Positions 38,152 to 46,605 of a DNA stretch of 64,000 nt are shown here, piece by piece. The stretch is from positions 62,001 to 126,000 of the forward strand of contig NZ_JACSIT010000118.1 of the NCBI RefSeq assembly GCF_014349155.1. The letters are read 5' to 3'. This stretch comes from Neolewinella lacunae. Its GTDB lineage: Bacteria; Bacteroidota; Bacteroidia; Chitinophagales; Saprospiraceae. A program made the translations under genes and the position numbers. The notes beneath the pieces are model-generated. The model was not told where the DNA came from, ran no database searches, and saw only the letters and a list, made by a program, of their open reading frames with translations. Numbering within the stretch: the stretch's first letter is position 1; each line of letters starts with the position of its first letter.

Positions 38152-40005
38152 ATGAAAAAGTACATTTTTTTCGCCTCCTGCGTGGGGCTGTTTTTCATTG
38201 CCTGCAACGTAAGTACGGCCCTCGTAATGCCCAAAGACGTAAAATACGTGAAGGAGGTGGGGGAAGTACCCGAAAGGCTATCGCTGGAACAAAACTGGCC
38301 GGATTCCATCAAAGAAAAATTCTGGTTTACCCCCCAGGGCGCGGAGGTACTGCCCTACGCCTGGTTTACCTGGCTGGAGCAGGCGGATAGCGAAGAACTT
38401 TTCCGGAGTGCGGAGCATATGTCCGACCTGGGTTATTTGCCCATGAAGACGTCTAAATTTAATCCTTCCGGATTGCCCATCGGCTTTGTCATGACGCGGC
38501 AGAATTCCGCCGAAGGGGCCATGGTGGGCTTTACCTGCGCCGCCTGCCATACCAACCAACTGGATTACGATGGCAATAAATACTTAATCGATGGAGCCCC
38601 GACCCTGGCGAATTTCGTCGGCTTTTTTGAGGAATTAATCCTGGCGATGAACGCAACCCACCGCGACGATAAAAAATTCCAGCGCTTTGCCCAGAATGTC
38701 CTTGGCAGCAATTATTCGGTACAGTCCGCAAAAAAGCTGCGCAGCGACCTACTCCAACAAGCCACCGCTTCCGGGCAGCGCCAAATCGTTAACGCTTTAC
38801 CCGAACATTATCCCAAAGATTTTACCAGTTACGGCCGGCTCGATGCATTTACCAATATTGAAAATGCGGGTACGGCATTCGGCCTTAATATGCTGAGCAA
38901 CCGCAACGCGGCCATTGCCCCGGTATCTTATCCCTTCCTGTGGGGTACGCACCAGTCGGACGTAGTCCAGTGGAACTGCTCGGCACCGAATACGCCAGTG
39001 GTGGGCCCGCTGGTGCGCAACACCGGCCAGGTGGTGGGCGTTTTTGGTGGCCTGGAAATCGAAAGAGCGGGCTGGCTGGCGCGGCTGCTGGGTAAAAAAA
39101 TAAAGTACTCTTCCACCATCGATTTTCACGGATTGGGAGCCCTCGAATTGTACGTCAAAAACCTGCGTTCACCGCGCTGGGAAGACGCCAATTTCCCGGC
39201 CATCAACCTGGATTTGGCCGCAGCGGGCGAGCCCCTGTTTAAAAGGGAATGCGCAAGGTGCCATCAGGTGATCAAGCCAGCCGACGAAGGCAAAAAATAC
39301 GTCTCCGCCCGCACGCCGCTCGATTCCCTGGGCACCGACCCGATAACCGCCTGGGCGGCCGAGCACCACATGGGCGCTACGGGAATTTTGAAAGGAACCA
39401 AGGCCGAAATTTTGGTCGGCGAACGTTTTCGCGATAGTGCACAGTCCATCCAGATTCCCGTCAACGGCGTCGTAGGCCTGGTACTCAAAAATCCGGTTAA
39501 AGCGCTCTCCGCAGCCGCCATCACCGGCGAAAAGGGCACCGAGACCAAGTCGTGGCGAAAGCAAGTTAAGCACCACGAAGACATCCGGGATTCCATCGTC
39601 GAGCACCGTTTTGACCAGCACGGCTTCATGGAATTACAACTCGTGGACACGGCAGAGCCCGACGACTTCACCCAAACGGATAAAAACCTTGACGGGCTGG
39701 TTTACAAAGGCCGGCCGCTGAACGGCATCTGGGCCACTGCGCCCTACCTCCACAACGGTTCGGTACCAACGCTCTGGGATTTGATGACCCCGCCTAAGCA
39801 GCGCCCGACGGAATTTTGGGTGGGCAGCCGGGAGTTCGACCCCGTGAAAGTAGGCTTCCGCACCGACGAAGGGAAAAACCTCTTCCGGGTCAACGACAAA
39901 AACGGCAGAGTCATGGAAGGCAATTCCAACCTGGGCCACAACTTCGGTACCCACCTGACGGAAAGAGAACGCCGCGCCATTGTGGAATACATGAAAACGT
40001 TATAA
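38152..40005 (+). CDS. Di-heme cytochrome c peroxidase-like lipoprotein (RoxA-like)
   Basis: A 617-residue periplasmic di-heme protein. Lipobox FIAC (cysteine 18). Two c-type heme sites are CAACH (129-133) and CARCH (366-370). GIWATAPYLHNGSVPTLWDLM near the C-terminus is typical of the di-heme peroxidase/RoxA-type family. The long insert between the hemes fits RoxA/RoxB-like oxygenases better than classical bacterial peroxidases of about 350 residues. A catalase-like gene follows after 19 bp; the pair may handle peroxide or lipid/hydrocarbon oxidation, which is inference. Confidence 0.88.
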   Translation: MKKYIFFASCVGLFFIACNVSTALVMPKDVKYVKEVGEVPERLSLEQNWPDSIKEKFWFTPQGAEVLPYAWFTWLEQADSEELFRSAEHMSDLGYLPMKTSKFNPSGLPIGFVMTRQNSAEGAMVGFTCAACHTNQLDYDGNKYLIDGAPTLANFVGFFEELILAMNATHRDDKKFQRFAQNVLGSNYSVQSAKKLRSDLLQQATASGQRQIVNALPEHYPKDFTSYGRLDAFTNIENAGTAFGLNMLSNRNAAIAPVSYPFLWGTHQSDVVQWNCSAPNTPVVGPLVRNTGQVVGVFGGLEIERAGWLARLLGKKIKYSSTIDFHGLGALELYVKNLRSPRWEDANFPAINLDLAAAGEPLFKRECARCHQVIKPADEGKKYVSARTPLDSLGTDPITAWAAEHHMGATGILKGTKAEILVGERFRDSAQSIQIPVNGVVGLVLKNPVKALSAAAITGEKGTETKSWRKQVKHHEDIRDSIVEHRFDQHGFMELQLVDTAEPDDFTQTDKNLDGLVYKGRPLNGIWATAPYLHNGSVPTLWDLMTPPKQRPTEFWVGSREFDPVKVGFRTDEGKNLFRVNDKNGRVMEGNSNLGHNFGTHLTERERRAIVEYMKTL

Positions 40006-40024
40006 AGAAATAACCTACTTCAAA

Positions 40025-41113
40025 ATGCATATTTATTCCCTCATTTTCACCCTGCTGCTGATGGGCCTGGGGGGCGGCGTGGCCGCCCAGCGGATAGTCC
40101 CACTAATGGCCACCGAATACCCCCCGCCGGGGGAAGGGGCGGCCACCCAGAAAATCATCGGCCTGCTCAAGGAACGGCTGGAAAAAGATTTCCCCGCCCC
40201 GGAGCGCACCCTGCGCGACGCCCACCCGAAGCAGCACGGATTGGTGAAGGCAGAATTTACCGTCAGCGAACACATCCCGGCGGAATACCGGGTGGGCGTA
40301 TTTGCCGAGCCCCGGACTTTCCACGCCTGGATCCGCTATTCCAATTTATCGGGACAAAAAAAGCCGGACATTGCCAAAGATTCGCGGGGGATGGCCATCA
40401 AGCTGATGGGCGTGGAGGGCGAAAAAATATTGCCCGAGCAGGCCGCTGCAACGACCCAGGATTTCGTTTTCATGAGCACCCAGATTTTTGTGACCAAAGA
40501 CGTGAAGACCTTTGGCAAATTATTGAAATCCATCAACGGAGGAAAATTGAGTGCGGGAGCCTTTTTCCTCACCCACCTGGGCCTGTTAAAACTCTTTGCC
40601 TCGGTAAATATCCAGGTGGCGGATATGTTTGACGTGGAGTGGGGCTCCACCACGCCCTATTTGCTGGGCGACCGGGCGGTGAAGTACGCCGTCTTACCCC
40701 AAACGCCCAGCGGTGCCACGCTGCCCACCGGGACGCCCTCCGACAATTACCTCCGCGAACGAATGGTGCAGACCCTTAAAGACGGTGCGGTGTACCTTGA
40801 TTTCTACATTCAAGTCCAGACCGACGCCGAGCTGATGCCGATCGAAGATCCCCGTGTGGAATGGAGCCAGGACCTTTCCCCCTTCGTCAAGGTGGCCACC
40901 ATCAAGGTCCTCCAGCAAACTTTTGACACGCCGGCGCAGCAGTTGTACGGCGACCAACTCTCCTTCACCCCCTGGCACGCGCTGCCCGTGCACCGGCCCA
41001 TGGGCGGGCTCAACCGGGGCCGCCGGGCGATCTACGATACGATGTCGAAGTTTCGCCACACCAGAAATGGTGAGGTTTCACAGGAGCCGACGGATTGGAA
41101 GACTTTTGAGTGA
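40025..41113 (+). CDS. Secreted catalase-like heme protein
   Basis: A 362-residue protein with signal peptide ending GVAAQ and a minimal catalase core. Visible blocks are HGLVKAEFTV, TFHAWIRYSNLSGQKKPDIAKDSRGMAIKLMG (the region around the catalytic His in catalases, here modified), TTQDFVFMSTQIF and the C-terminal SFTPWHALPVHRPMGGLNRGRRAIYDTMSKFRH with the proximal-ligand-like tail. Such catalase-related proteins commonly neighbour di-heme cytochromes. True catalase activity is not certain, as members include peroxygenase or lipid hydroperoxide enzymes. Confidence 0.85.
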   Translation: MHIYSLIFTLLLMGLGGGVAAQRIVPLMATEYPPPGEGAATQKIIGLLKERLEKDFPAPERTLRDAHPKQHGLVKAEFTVSEHIPAEYRVGVFAEPRTFHAWIRYSNLSGQKKPDIAKDSRGMAIKLMGVEGEKILPEQAAATTQDFVFMSTQIFVTKDVKTFGKLLKSINGGKLSAGAFFLTHLGLLKLFASVNIQVADMFDVEWGSTTPYLLGDRAVKYAVLPQTPSGATLPTGTPSDNYLRERMVQTLKDGAVYLDFYIQVQTDAELMPIEDPRVEWSQDLSPFVKVATIKVLQQTFDTPAQQLYGDQLSFTPWHALPVHRPMGGLNRGRRAIYDTMSKFRHTRNGEVSQEPTDWKTFE

Positions 41114-41222
41114 GGGGAGGAGGAAGATAGTGTTGGGAAGGTAGTGTTGGGCTTTAGGCCGACCATAGGCCGTAAGGCCAGCCTCGGCGGCGGATCGGGC
41201 TAAAGCCGCGACAATACCATAA

Positions 41223-43220
41223 ATGACCCCAACACCTTACCTTCACGGAAAAGAAACTACTGGCACCGTGCAGCACGCCTCCGTCCCCACTCTGCTCCTC
41301 ATCCTCTTCCTTTGCACCTGCGGCCGCGCCCAGGAAAGCCTGACCAATGATTTCAGCTATTTTCCCGCCATGGCGGCTTCGGCGGCCAACCTGGATTACC
41401 TGACCAGCAATGGCAAAATCGGGCCAGTGGACGCGCTGGTCGCCAGCCTGACCAGCACGGAGGACCTCCGCCCTACCCCACCCGATTACCTGCGCATTGG
41501 CGATACCCTGCTGCCCCTGGCGGGTGGCACCACGGCCGTTCACCTGACCGGCAACGACGGCCGCGACTGGGTCACGATCCACACGCTGAGCCCCGACGAC
41601 GCTAAGCCCCGGCGGACAATGTGGAACGCCATCGGCACCTACACGGGCACCCAGTACGATCATGCCTGTTTTTACCTGAAGCTGGAAAAAGGGCAGCCGC
41701 ACAGCCTGCAAGCCACGGCCCTGTTTGGGTCGACCGTTCTTTCCCTGGGCCGCACTTTCCCCATTTCGCTGGCCCAGTACAACGAGTTGCCCAACGCAGC
41801 GCAACGGGCCGTGTACCAGGAGGCGGTGACGACCCTGGAGCGCCGCATTTTGGCCCTCGCCGAGCACCTCCTGCCAGCGGAGCAACTGCTCTACCTGGCA
41901 CGGCCATCCAGCCCAATGACCGCCGCGGAACGCACCTTCGGGCTGGTGCAGTTCTGGACAGAAGTAAAGTACAACTTCGCCTATTTCGATCAGGTTCCTG
42001 CGCTGAACTGGGACGCCGCCCTGCTGGAATACCTGCCTCTGGCGGCAGCGGAGCAGACTAATGCTGCCTATTTCCGCCTGCTGGAACGCTTCTGCGCCCT
42101 GCTGCAAGATGGCCACACCAACGTCTATCCGCCGCCCTACCTGCGCAGCTACTACGACCGTCCGCAGCTGAAAATCGAGCTCGTGGAAGGGCAGCCCGTG
42201 GTGGTCAATCACGCCGTCGGGTTGGGCCAGACCGTTCCCCTCGGTGCCCGCATTACCGCCGTGGAGGGCCGCAGCGTGGAAGCGCACCTGGAGGAAAACA
42301 TCTATCCTTATATATCCATCGGCAGCCCGGAAATCCGCCGGCGCTGGGGTGCCCACGACGTGTTGAAGGGGCCATCCGGCACCAATGTCACCTTCACTTT
42401 TCAAACCGTGGAGGGCGGGGAAAAGACCGTCACCCTACCCCGCAACCGCGACAAAAACTGGATTACCTGGGCCGTTGACGAACCGCAGCGCCCCCTGACG
42501 GCCTTCACCGTACTGGAGGGCGGCATTGGCCACCTGACCCTGAATTCCTTTGGCGACGAAAATGCGGCGACGGAGTTTCTGACCTATTGGCCCGAGATTC
42601 GAAAGTGCCGCGGACTGGTCATTGATTTGCGCTACAACGGGGGTGGCAACTCCGATGTCGGCTACGCGGTGCTCAAGCATTTCACCGGCCAGCCGGTCTT
42701 AACGTCTGCCTGGCGGACGCGGGAAATGCGGTCGGCCAACCGCGCCTGGGGGCAGTTTATGGCCGGCGAAGACCCCGCCAACCTGAGCGAAGACGACGCG
42801 CGCAACGTGGCGATGTACCGGGGCGATTACTGGTTTTTGGGCGCTCCCGATACGATCTGGCCGGCGGCGGATGCCCTGGCCTCCCTGCCCGTGGCCGTGC
42901 TCGTGAGCAATTACACGGCCTCCGCAGCGGAAGATTTTTTGGTCGCCGCCGATGCCCTGCCGAATTTTACTTTCGTGGGCGAGGCGAGCTTTGGCAGCAC
43001 GGGGCAGCCCATCCAGCTCCGCCTGCCGGGCGGCGGCAGCGCCCGCGTGTGCACTAAGCGCGACACCTACCCCGACGGCCGCGTTTTCGTCGGCCCCGGC
43101 GTGCAGGTGGACGTTCCCGTCCGCCCCACCATCGCGGAGTATCTGGCGAAAAAAGATGTGGTTTTGGAGCGGGCCTTACAGGGAATAAAGGGGGAAAGGA
43201 ATAAAGGGGGAAGGGAGTAA
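41223..43220 (+). CDS. S41-family (C-terminal processing-like) serine peptidase, secreted
   Basis: 665 residues from ATG 41223; a GTG at 41268 would place the signal peptide PTLLLILFLCTCGRAQ nearer the start. An N-terminal helical/beta region precedes a PDZ-like segment (about 320-390, GLGQTVPLGARITAVEGRSVEAHLEENIYPY). The S41 catalytic domain has GLVIDLRYNGGGNSDVGY, VLVSNYTASAAEDFLVAAD (catalytic serine in the SAAEDF turn) and VGEASFGSTGQPI. It probably trims periplasmic or surface proteins. The signal peptide codons contain the 16-bp motif, and another copy in opposite orientation follows the stop codon. Confidence 0.9.
   Translation: MTPTPYLHGKETTGTVQHASVPTLLLILFLCTCGRAQESLTNDFSYFPAMAASAANLDYLTSNGKIGPVDALVASLTSTEDLRPTPPDYLRIGDTLLPLAGGTTAVHLTGNDGRDWVTIHTLSPDDAKPRRTMWNAIGTYTGTQYDHACFYLKLEKGQPHSLQATALFGSTVLSLGRTFPISLAQYNELPNAAQRAVYQEAVTTLERRILALAEHLLPAEQLLYLARPSSPMTAAERTFGLVQFWTEVKYNFAYFDQVPALNWDAALLEYLPLAAAEQTNAAYFRLLERFCALLQDGHTNVYPPPYLRSYYDRPQLKIELVEGQPVVVNHAVGLGQTVPLGARITAVEGRSVEAHLEENIYPYISIGSPEIRRRWGAHDVLKGPSGTNVTFTFQTVEGGEKTVTLPRNRDKNWITWAVDEPQRPLTAFTVLEGGIGHLTLNSFGDENAATEFLTYWPEIRKCRGLVIDLRYNGGGNSDVGYAVLKHFTGQPVLTSAWRTREMRSANRAWGQFMAGEDPANLSEDDARNVAMYRGDYWFLGAPDTIWPAADALASLPVAVLVSNYTASAAEDFLVAADALPNFTFVGEASFGSTGQPIQLRLPGGGSARVCTKRDTYPDGRVFVGPGVQVDVPVRPTIAEYLAKKDVVLERALQGIKGERNKGGRE
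41314..41329 (+). repeat. Dispersed motif copy 13 (GCC), in signal peptide codons
   Basis: Exact copy encoding Cys-Thr-Cys-Gly-Arg-Ala ahead of the signal peptidase site of the S41 peptidase. Confidence 0.9.
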
Positions 43221-43229
43221 GGGCTAAGG

Positions 43230-43245
43230 GCGCGGCCGCAGGTGC
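43230..43245 (-). repeat. Dispersed motif copy 14 (GCC)
   Basis: Exact reverse-orientation copy 10 bp after the S41 peptidase stop codon. With 41314-41329 it brackets the gene in inverted orientation. Confidence 0.9.
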
Positions 43246-43320
43246 GAGGGAGGGGGATGAGGAGCAGAGGCGGTCAGGCCCACTGTAAAGCTGGTGATAT
43301 TAGCAGAAACTCTCCTTTTC

Positions 43321-44391
43321 TCAATGCACGGAAACGCCCTTGAATTCTACGTTGTAGTATCCAGATTCTGAGTCCCAGCAATGCATTGCAAATGCCGCGA
43401 TGCTGTTTATCCGCTGTTGTACCTGACTGAATCGAAAGGTAAGACGCACATTATAATTAGCGATAAGTGTTTTTTCAACTCTATAACTAGTACTTGATTT
43501 ATCGCCCAGGACGATTTCGGCCGGAAGATACTCGTTTTGGTTCTCTGCAGCGAAAATCCGGGTACCGTTTTCTAAATAAATGGTTAGATTGACATCCTTA
43601 GTGCGTGGCGTAACCTGTAGTACACACTCCATATTTTGCCCCGATTGGGCGCAGGACATCAATTCAAACACCATACTATTGTTTCGCCACGTAGCTATGC
43701 TGCCCCGGCTGCTGACGTCCGTCATAGTGGTTCTTCCACCGGTTCCTGTAATTGGGGGAGATATTGACTGAACCTGCGGGGTAGAACCAATTAAATCGTT
43801 AATTTTCGTAGTCTTAATGAACCTGGCGCGGGACATAGCCTTTACGCTCTTGTCTTTATCTACGGCTTGGAAGGTGACCAGTATTTCGTCGCCCTCATCC
43901 ACAATGGTGCCACCTACGAAGTGTTTTACTTTGGCCAAGGGATTGGAGCTTTTGGTTAGCAAGAGTAATCCTCCCAAAGCTGCCGCTGCGCCGCCCACCA
44001 GCCAGGGGTCTACTTTTCCATCACCAGAATTACTATTAGCGTTATTGGCTGTATTGTTACTATTTACTGGGGTAGAACCGTTGGCAGCACGTCTTTGCTG
44101 ATCAGCCGCTATTTCGTTCATTGCCAGGTCAAAATCATCGTTGGACATCACTTCAAAGTCAGTTCCGCTTTGCAAAAAAGCGTAGGCTAACTCATCGGCA
44201 AAGTACTTACCGAGAACGGTATTAGGGTTACCGTTAAAGCTGAGTCGCACCAAAGCCACCTTCTTGGCCCTATCGCGGGAGAGTTGTGTCTTGAGTTCCT
44301 GGGCAACCTGGCGCATGGCCTGTGCTTCGCTTTGGGCAATCGTGGGATCGGTCAGCAACAGAAACGTGATAAAGGGGAGTAAGAATTTCAT
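43321..44391 (-). CDS. Secreted protein with FlgO/CsgG-like N-terminus and cysteine-paired C-terminal domain
   Basis: 356 residues from ATG 44391 (signal peptide ending DPTIAQ). The N-terminal part (about 20-95: KKVALVRLSFNGNPNTVLGKYFADELAYAFL, FEVMSNDDFDLAMNEI) looks like the FlgO/CsgG fold that builds a prompt list of outer-membrane assembly factors. A low-complexity Asn/Ser linker and a hydrophobic segment (PWLVGGAAAALGGLLLL) follow. The C-terminal domain carries FELMSCAQSGQNMECVLQVTP, which aligns by eye with the next gene upstream. It starts 7 bp after that gene. Function unknown. Confidence 0.75.
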   Translation of the reverse strand: MKFLLPFITFLLLTDPTIAQSEAQAMRQVAQELKTQLSRDRAKKVALVRLSFNGNPNTVLGKYFADELAYAFLQSGTDFEVMSNDDFDLAMNEIAADQQRRAANGSTPVNSNNTANNANSNSGDGKVDPWLVGGAAAALGGLLLLTKSSNPLAKVKHFVGGTIVDEGDEILVTFQAVDKDKSVKAMSRARFIKTTKINDLIGSTPQVQSISPPITGTGGRTTMTDVSSRGSIATWRNNSMVFELMSCAQSGQNMECVLQVTPRTKDVNLTIYLENGTRIFAAENQNEYLPAEIVLGDKSSTSYRVEKTLIANYNVRLTFRFSQVQQRINSIAAFAMHCWDSESGYYNVEFKGVSVH

Positions 44392-44398
44392 GTGATGC

Positions 44399-45334
44399 TT
44401 ATTTAAAATGGATGTTATTAAGGTGATAGTCAAACTCATAAATCGAGTAAGTCTTGCCGCGCAAGGTGAGGGTGGCCCCGTTGGTAAAGCGTCCAGGAAA
44501 TTGTACTAAAGCTTTATACGGACGTCCGGCAACCAAGGGCGCGCTCAGCTGATAGGTACTTTGACGTCCATCCAGATATATTCCTACTGGCCCTACCCTG
44601 CGATTGCCCTGGCTCAGGTAGGTTCCTTCGCCAAACAGGATGAGCGTCTCGTTACGTCCCGAACTGGACACCGTGAATGTACAATTGACCCCTCCGCTGG
44701 CATGGGCACAATCATCCAACTGGATTTGAATCGGTCCGGACTTAAACACTTCGTAAGCACCGCTGCTAGCCACTTGGGGCGGGCTTCCCCCAGAGCCGGT
44801 GGGAGCTGCTTTTGCCTTTGTCCCTGTGTATTTCCCATCAATGGACGGGACCCGCGTGAGGTAACCACGGCACAATGCGCCGATGGTTTGCTTCTCCAAC
44901 AGGCAATACTTAAAGTAAATGCGGTAGTGATCTGCTTGCTGGTAAATCTTTCCGTATACAATGGCTGAAATACCGGTCATCCGCCCCAACCGGATGACGG
45001 TGTTATCGTCCAGTAAACCATTAGCCCCAAGGTCTACTTCGTCCATCAGCTTTTGAAAATGACTGCGGTCTACGATGGTGAAGGGTTCGGCCGATGTGCT
45101 AAGGGCGTAACTTATCTCATCTGCCAAAAGGGAGCCCAATTGGACGGCATTTCCGTCAGCATCCAAAATGTCTCCGATGGCGATGTTGTGTCCAGTCAAT
45201 GACGATTTAGCCACTGCGGCGATTTCCTCGGCAATAATTTTCACCTCCCGATCAAAAACGGACTGGCCCGCTAGGAAGAGGGGGGCTGCTAAAAGCAAAA
45301 GCATACCAAGGTTGCGTGTTTTTCCTATCGACAT
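44399..45334 (-). CDS. Secreted FlgO/CsgG-like protein, paralogue of the downstream gene
   Basis: 311 residues with a signal peptide ending FLAGQ. The N-terminal FlgO/CsgG-like unit is clear: LGSLLADEISYALSTSAEPFTIVDRSHFQKLMDE, then LGRMTGISAIVYGKIYQQADHYRIYFKYCLLE. After a Gly/Ser/Pro linker comes the same two-cysteine domain as the neighbour (IQLDDCAHASGGVNCTFTVSS). Such proteins help move or assemble envelope components. It overlaps the upstream gene by 10 bp, so the three genes form one operon. Confidence 0.78.
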   Translation of the reverse strand: MSIGKTRNLGMLLLLAAPLFLAGQSVFDREVKIIAEEIAAVAKSSLTGHNIAIGDILDADGNAVQLGSLLADEISYALSTSAEPFTIVDRSHFQKLMDEVDLGANGLLDDNTVIRLGRMTGISAIVYGKIYQQADHYRIYFKYCLLEKQTIGALCRGYLTRVPSIDGKYTGTKAKAAPTGSGGSPPQVASSGAYEVFKSGPIQIQLDDCAHASGGVNCTFTVSSSGRNETLILFGEGTYLSQGNRRVGPVGIYLDGRQSTYQLSAPLVAGRPYKALVQFPGRFTNGATLTLRGKTYSIYEFDYHLNNIHFK

Positions 45335-46380
45335 AGATGAAGGGGCAGTTGTGCAAACTCGTTGCTTCCTAAAAGTTTTTCGGTGTAATCTTGCATGGCC
45401 AGCGTAGCATCGCCCGCCGGACCTGCACCTGATTTACTGATGTTAACGGTGAAGTATTCTTCGGAAGACAAGACCAGTAAGCCAATTTCGGTGTTACCCG
45501 ATACTACATTAAAAGCGCGTCCTTCCATCGTTTTGGAGCTTGTCTCCAGGTTGGAACGTACCGTGCAGATACATTTCAATTGATCCGTGGGCAGAATTCT
45601 ACCGATCGTTCCCGCATCTCCCTGCCAGAGTTTAGCGCTATGCTTTGCAATGAATGCGGAAGAAAGTAAACTGTTGCTGACGGCAAAACCTTTCCGGCCA
45701 AGGTGCATACTTATCGACCCAGATAAACCTACATCCTTCCCTGAGTACCCCTGTAAAGAAATGTTATAGTGCTTTGAACTGGTCAGCCAGTTTGTTGCTG
45801 CATTTTTTTCAACCGGGGCATCGCTTGGGCTGGGGGCAATTCTAGCCTTATCGGTTCTAGTTTCGGGAGAAACCACTGTTTTTTCCGGTTTTGGCTCTGT
45901 GGGCTGTTTCGTATGCCCCCCACTGCCGTCAACGAGTGCGTAAATTTTCTTTTTGAACTCTTCGATAATTATTTCTCTTCGTGCTTCTTTTTCTTCTTCA
46001 GATAGAATTTTACTCTGGCAATATAGTCTTTCGAAGGTGCAGGCTACCCCCCGTAGAAGATTAGCTTTTTGGGTAATCTCGGGATCGGCAACGAGAATTT
46101 CCCGAACCACCTTATCGAGATGATTCTCATCAACCTTGACTCTGGTGTGTCCACTTCCTTCTGCGTCAATGATCTGTTGCACTTTAGCAGTCAACTTCCC
46201 TTCTATTCCAGTATCCAATTCCTTGCTCCAGTCCATGCCTTTTTCCATGCGGACTTGATCATAGAACTCGTCCACAATACAGACTGTGCAAGGTACCTCT
46301 TCAGGAGTAGGTGGCTCTAGCCATTGAAAATAGGCCAGCAAGGCTACCGAAATTAAGAGCAATAGTGCCAGGTATTTCAT
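45325..46380 (-). CDS. Membrane-anchored protein of unknown function, first gene of the FlgO-like operon
   Basis: 351 residues from ATG 46380. A single N-terminal hydrophobic segment (KYLALLLLISVALLAYFQW) with no cleavage-like site suggests an anchor or uncleaved signal. A charged helical region follows (about 40-150, including VACTFERLYCQSKILSEEEKEARREIIIEEFKKKIYAL), then a Pro/Glu/Lys linker, then a C-terminal domain of about 130 residues ending in SKSGAGPAGDATLAMQDYTEKLL. The family is not recognised. The 10-bp overlap with the next gene ties it to the two FlgO-like proteins. Confidence 0.7.
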   Translation of the reverse strand: MKYLALLLLISVALLAYFQWLEPPTPEEVPCTVCIVDEFYDQVRMEKGMDWSKELDTGIEGKLTAKVQQIIDAEGSGHTRVKVDENHLDKVVREILVADPEITQKANLLRGVACTFERLYCQSKILSEEEKEARREIIIEEFKKKIYALVDGSGGHTKQPTEPKPEKTVVSPETRTDKARIAPSPSDAPVEKNAATNWLTSSKHYNISLQGYSGKDVGLSGSISMHLGRKGFAVSNSLLSSAFIAKHSAKLWQGDAGTIGRILPTDQLKCICTVRSNLETSSKTMEGRAFNVVSGNTEIGLLVLSSEEYFTVNISKSGAGPAGDATLAMQDYTEKLLGSNEFAQLPLHLCR

Positions 46381-46528
46381 CAGATGGAGGGAAGGTCGAA
46401 CAATGTTACGACACAAGCTTGATTGTACATAACAGTTAAACACTTATATCAAAAAAGTTGCAGTGAAACAGATTCAATACTGCTCTTGTCGCGGGAGCTC
46501 CCTCCCCAGCTCTTCATCCCTATCCCCG

Positions 46529-46544
46529 GCACCTGCGGCCGCGC
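46529..46544 (+). repeat. Dispersed motif copy 15 (GCC)
   Basis: Exact copy in the 225-bp divergent gap, 61 bp before the pirin start codon. Confidence 0.9.
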
Positions 46545-46605
46545 CCACCTATCGCAACCTAACCCGCACCCGCGCGTTTAATGTATCTACATCAATTTTC
46601 TACCC

